Source: UBA6176 sp041688515
GTDB taxonomy: Bacteria > Verrucomicrobiota > Verrucomicrobiia > Limisphaerales > UBA9464
Assembly: GCA_041688515.1 (NCBI GenBank)
Contig: JBDNHZ010000216.1
Location: 1-7,970, forward strand
Reading direction: 5' to 3'
DNA: 7,970 nt
The notes under the pieces are model-generated. The model worked only from the letters and a program-made list of their open reading frames with translations. It was not told the DNA's origin and ran no database searches. The first letter of the stretch is position 1. Every line of letters starts with the position of its first letter. Position numbers and translations under genes: made by a program. This document shows positions 5,789 through 7,970 of the stretch, in pieces.

Positions 5789-7144
5789 ATGGAAGACCTC
5801 GCATCGCCCCTCGCACCGGTGGCCCCTGCAGTGACCCCGAGCCATGATTTCCGCGTCGTCGCCGTCGGCCGTGCCGGCATCGCGGCCATGGAACAACTGT
5901 GCGGCGAAGGCACCCTCGCCGGCGTTGATCTCATCGCCATCCACACCGACGCGACGGTCGTGGAAAGGTCCCGGGCACCCTTTCGTCTGGTCCTGCATTC
6001 CGGCCAACCACGCGGGCTCGGGGCAGGGGGCGATCCCAGCCTGGGCGAAGCCGCGGCGGAGCGGGAGGCGGCCGTTATCCGCCCGCTGTTCCAGGGCGCG
6101 CGCCTCGTCTTCCTGATCACCGGCCTGGGGGCAGGGACCGGAACCGGCGCGGCACCGGTCGTGGCACGGTTGGCGCGCGAAACCGGGGCGTTGGTCCTGG
6201 GCGTCGCCACGCTTCCATTCCATTGCGAGGGGCGCCTGCGGATCGGGCATGCCCAGAACGGACTCCAATCGCTCAAGGCATCGGCGGATGCCGTCATCAC
6301 CGTTCCCAACCAACGGGTGCTGACGACTCTGGATCGCGCCACTCCGGCGCTCGAAGTCTTTGCGGCCGCCAACCGTCTGCTGGTGGATGGCGTCCGCGGA
6401 CTGTGGTACGCCCTGAGCCGGCCCGGCCTGATCCAACTGGATTTCGCCAGCCTCGAACGTCTGTTGCGCGGCCGACATTCAGAAAGCGTCTTTGTCTCGG
6501 TCGATGCCCACGGGGAGCATTGGGTCCGCGAGATCCTCGAACGTTTTCAGGCGAGCCCTTTCATCGGCGACGATCAGTTCCTGGCCTCCACCGATGCCGT
6601 GCTCGTTGCGGTCTCCGCCGGGCCCGATGTTCCGTTCTCCGAGATCGAGGCCGTTCTCGCCCACCTCCAACGACAGGCGGATCAGGCGCAGGTCGTGACC
6701 GGCACCAGCATTGATCCCGCCCTCAACGGAACGCTGGTGCTCACCCTCGTGGCGTCCGTCGGCGGATCCGCCCCGCTGCCGGAGCCATCTCCGCGCCGGG
6801 ATGCCGGAGCCGCTTCCATGCCCCTCGAAAGCACCGGCCGAGGGACCGAGGAACGGTCGATCGGGGATTTCCCCGGGACGCCTCCCATGGCAGCGGGTCG
6901 TTCCACCGGCGGACTGATTCCTCCGGCCCCGGAACTGACGGCGGAACAGCGCGAGCACCTGGGTTCCGGCGGCATGCTGCGGGGCGCGCTCCGGGGTGCT
7001 TCCCGCAAGAAGAAGGTCGTCCAATCGACCTTCAATTTCGATCTGCTCAGCCGCGGTCGTTTCGAAAAGACCGAGGCCACCATCCTCCACGGCCAGGACC
7101 TCGACGTCCCCACCTTCCTCCGTCGCGGCATCGCCCTGAACTGA
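5789..7144 (+). CDS. ftsZ: Divergent FtsZ, tubulin-like division protein
   Basis: FtsZ polymerises with GTP into the Z ring that sets the division site. This one has 451 residues (E. coli has 383). Seen: a short N-terminal extension, then GTPase-domain segments in order: VVAVGRAGIAAM (23-34, T1), IHTDA (51-55), RGLGAGGDPSLG (75-86, T3), TGLGAGTGTGAAPVV (111-125, the T4 signature), FHCEGRLR (144-151), VPNQRVL (172-178), AAANRLL (192-198), PGLIQLDFASL (212-222, T7), and a C-terminal domain to about 325 with GTSIDPALNGTLVL. A low-complexity linker follows (326 to about 405), then a Lys-rich block and GQDLDVPTFLRRG (435-447), the peptide that binds FtsA. Numbering runs 9 ahead of E. coli through the core. 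Against E. coli, G20R, G21A, N24A, N43H, G106A, D166Q, D187R, N207Q and D212S are replaced, while E138, R142, N165 and D209 are kept. Family membership is secure; normal GTPase activity is doubtful. GTG at 5831 is a possible later start. Confidence 0.93.
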   Translation: MEDLASPLAPVAPAVTPSHDFRVVAVGRAGIAAMEQLCGEGTLAGVDLIAIHTDATVVERSRAPFRLVLHSGQPRGLGAGGDPSLGEAAAEREAAVIRPLFQGARLVFLITGLGAGTGTGAAPVVARLARETGALVLGVATLPFHCEGRLRIGHAQNGLQSLKASADAVITVPNQRVLTTLDRATPALEVFAAANRLLVDGVRGLWYALSRPGLIQLDFASLERLLRGRHSESVFVSVDAHGEHWVREILERFQASPFIGDDQFLASTDAVLVAVSAGPDVPFSEIEAVLAHLQRQADQAQVVTGTSIDPALNGTLVLTLVASVGGSAPLPEPSPRRDAGAASMPLESTGRGTEERSIGDFPGTPPMAAGRSTGGLIPPAPELTAEQREHLGSGGMLRGALRGASRKKKVVQSTFNFDLLSRGRFEKTEATILHGQDLDVPTFLRRGIALN

Positions 7145-7150
7145 GGCTTT

Positions 7151-7178
7151 GGCTTGCCCCCGTCTTTCGGGGGCAGCC
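7151..7178 (+). terminator. GC-rich hairpin, possible terminator of the dcw operon
   Basis: Seven bases after the ftsZ stop codon, 7151-7162 pairs with 7168-7178. GGCT pairs with AGCC, one T (7155) is bulged, then GCCCCCG pairs with CGGGGGC around a 5-base TCTTT loop. The stem is strong, but no T tract follows, so intrinsic termination is uncertain. It could instead protect the 3' end of the transcript or assist Rho-dependent termination. Confidence 0.5.
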
Positions 7179-7195
7179 GGGATCTGCTCTCCCGG
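7177..7195 (+). other. Second hairpin sharing two bases with the first
   Basis: CCGGGA (7177-7182) pairs exactly with TCCCGG (7190-7195) around a 7-base loop. Its first two bases are the last two of the preceding stem, so full formation of both is mutually exclusive at that end. There is again no T tract. It may be part of the same 3'-end structure. Confidence 0.35.
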
Positions 7196-7263
7196 GACCG
7201 CGGGCGTCCCCTCCCGCTTCGAGCCAGCAAACCGCCCCAGGCGGCCGGGTGCCCGAAGCCATC

Positions 7264-7294
7264 GCTTCTACGCCGGAGGCGTTTCAGCAGAAGC
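7264..7294. repeat. Palindromic element A (REP-like hairpin)
   Basis: GCTTCTACGCC (7264-7274) pairs with GGCGT (7278-7282) and AGAAGC (7289-7294), leaving a GGA loop and a 6-base bulge TTCAGC on the 3' side. That gives 11 base pairs. It shares its last two bases with the next palindrome. This looks like a dispersed extragenic palindrome, but copy number cannot be judged from one window. Confidence 0.45.
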
Positions 7295-7329
7295 AATTGG
7301 GTCGGTCCCGTAGGGGTGACTCCAATTGC
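7293..7329. repeat. Palindromic element B (GCAATTGG inverted repeat)
   Basis: GCAATTGG (7293-7300) is the exact reverse complement of CCAATTGC (7322-7329). GTC (7301-7303) can also pair with GAC (7318-7320) if T7321 is bulged. The loop contains the stretch TCCCGTAGGGG. Placed end to end with element A, it resembles a composite of extragenic palindromes. No protein is encoded. Confidence 0.45.
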
Positions 7330-7373
7330 GATAGGCTTGCCACCTTCATGCCCCTTCGGCAGGCGGGCAGATT

Positions 7374-7393
7374 GCGCGGATCAGCGCGGATGA
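7374..7393. repeat. 10-bp tandem direct repeat
   Basis: GCGCGGATCA (7374-7383) is followed directly by GCGCGGATGA (7384-7393), differing at one base. It may be a remnant of a dispersed repeat; no binding protein can be named. Confidence 0.5.
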
Positions 7394-7450
7394 GGGACTC
7401 CGGCACAACGTCCGACCGGTGCCGCACGCTCACCTGGGAAGTGCGGGGGC

Positions 7451-7698
7451 GGGAACGGGGTTCACCGCAGAGACCGCAGGGACCGCAGGGGACGCAGAGT
7501 TCCGCAGAGCAGGATCGGGACGATGGCTCTGCGATCTCCGCTTCGCTGCGGTAAAATCTCTGGGCCGAAACCAGCGCAACTGGCCGAAAGGAACGAAAGG
7601 CGACGAAAGAAGGGGAAGCCGAAGGGGTGCGGTTGCAGGCGTTGGGACGATGCGGTCGCAGCCGTCCTCTTCTTTTGATTCTGCGCTTCTTTCGGCCA
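7451..7698. repeat. Long tandem repeat, copy 1 (248 bp)
   Basis: The copy starts with GGGAACGGGGTTCACCGCAG and ends with CTTTCGGCCA. It has two parts: a TTCACCGCAG-bounded segment (7461-7555) and a 118-bp inverted-repeat segment (7581-7698). In the first part, TTCACCGCAG (7461-7470) pairs with CTGCGGTAAA (7546-7555) with one mismatch, and CGCAGAGC (7503-7510) pairs exactly with GCTCTGCG (7526-7533). It also holds a short 9-bp repeat, GACCGCAGG at 7472 and 7481, which accounts for its 9 extra bases over copy 2. A 33-base spacer (7699-7731) precedes copy 2. Confidence 0.88.
7581..7698. repeat. 118-bp segment with perfect 10-bp terminal inverted repeats, copy 1
   Basis: TGGCCGAAAG (7581-7590) is the exact reverse complement of CTTTCGGCCA (7689-7698). 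Inside, a GAAAGAAGGGG stretch and a CCTCTTCTTTTG stretch could extend the pairing imperfectly, and GGACG with CGTCC can close a central hairpin. It is too short to encode a transposase. It could be a MITE-like or REP-like element, or a structured RNA; the sequence alone does not decide. Confidence 0.7.
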
Positions 7699-7731
7699 AC
7701 CGGCTTCTGCGGTCGCGCCGGCATTGGGGAA

Positions 7732-7970
7732 GGGAACGGGGTTCACCGCAGAGATCGCAGGGGCCGCAGAATTCCGCGGAGCAGTACCGCTACGATGGCT
7801 CTGCGCTCTCCGCTTCGCTGAGGTGAAATATCTGGGTCGAAACCAAGGGAACTGGCCGAAAGGATCGAAAGGCTGCGAAAGAAGGGGAAGCCGAATGGGT
7901 GCGGATCCCGGCGTTGGGACGATGCGGTCGCTGCCGTCCTCTTCTTTTGATTCTGCGTTTCTTTCGGCCA
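7732..7970. repeat. Long tandem repeat, copy 2 (239 bp, reaches window end)
   Basis: The start-to-start distance to copy 1 is 281 bases. The copy has the same parts: TTCACCGCAG (7742-7751) pairs with CTGAGGTGAA (7818-7827) with one mismatch, at a different position from the mismatch in copy 1. CGCGGAGC (7775-7782) pairs with GCTCTGCG (7798-7805) through one G-T wobble. The 118-bp segment lies at 7853-7970. The window stops exactly at the equivalent of the copy 1 end, so further copies may follow. Confidence 0.88.
7853..7970. repeat. 118-bp segment with perfect 10-bp terminal inverted repeats, copy 2
   Basis: This is the same length as the first segment and differs at about 9 of 118 positions by my hand alignment, with no insertion or deletion. 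The terminal 10-bp repeats (7853-7862 and 7961-7970) are identical to those of copy 1, so the changes fall inside the element. Confidence 0.7.

Larger units (their letters stand above)
7145..7450. other. Non-coding region after ftsZ, hairpin-rich
   Basis: This stretch separates ftsZ from the large tandem repeat. Short open frames in it have no recognisable protein similarity and cross palindromes, so I call no gene. Its identifiable contents are the two hairpins just after the ftsZ stop, a pair of abutting palindromes, and a 10-bp direct repeat, each listed separately. The remaining parts (about 7196-7263, 7330-7373 and 7394-7450) show nothing I can name. Confidence 0.6.

Noticed and set aside
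7419..7826. Open frame of 135 codons through the tandem repeat
   Set aside because: It is translated repeat DNA crossing both copies, with peptide like GFTAETAGTAGD that simply reflects the CCGCAG repeat.
7451..7970. CRISPR array
   Set aside because: Only two long units with a 281-base period are present, and the spacer-like interval is not flanked by short identical direct repeats.
7145..7970. tRNA or other standard RNA gene after ftsZ
   Set aside because: I found no cloverleaf or conserved tRNA arms; the palindromes present are explained by the repeats.

Overview
This window is the distal half of a division and cell wall (dcw) cluster from a high-GC bacterium. It is followed by about 830 bases of non-coding, palindrome-rich repeat DNA. 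The best guess at origin is Verrucomicrobiota or a close PVC relative. Reasons are the gene order, a strongly divergent FtsZ that still ends in a DLDVPTFLRRG-type C-terminal peptide, and TTCACCGCAGAG-type dispersed repeats downstream. This assignment is inference from general familiarity, not from a search.

Layout, all on the + strand: 3' end of ftsW (2-466), murG (463-1695), murB (1692-2687), ddl (2684-3589), ftsQ (3593-4558), ftsA (4551-5753), ftsZ (5789-7144). Four junctions overlap (ATGA, ATGA, GTGA and an 8-base overlap), ftsQ follows ddl after 3 bases, and only ftsZ has a real leader (35 bases). This looks like one translationally coupled operon, with no internal promoter that I can identify. 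murC, which often sits between murG and murB in this cluster, is absent here.

The genes form one route. MurB and Ddl make cytoplasmic precursors, MurG completes lipid II, and FtsW polymerises septal glycan. FtsQ links the periplasmic and cytoplasmic halves of the divisome, and FtsA tethers FtsZ to the membrane. MurG and Ddl keep their key residues, MurB has Cys where Ser is usual, and FtsA has altered nucleotide-site glycines. FtsZ is the surprise: several guanine-, phosphate- and catalysis-related positions are replaced, including the T7-loop aspartate, while its fold, signature loop and C-terminal adaptor peptide remain.

After ftsZ come a GC-rich hairpin (possible terminator without a U tract), two abutting palindromes (7264-7329), a 10-bp direct repeat (7374-7393) and a 281-bp-period tandem repeat (7451-7970). 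Each repeat unit contains a 118-bp segment bounded by perfect 10-bp inverted repeats. The second copy runs to the window edge, so the array may continue. I see no credible gene in 7145-7970.
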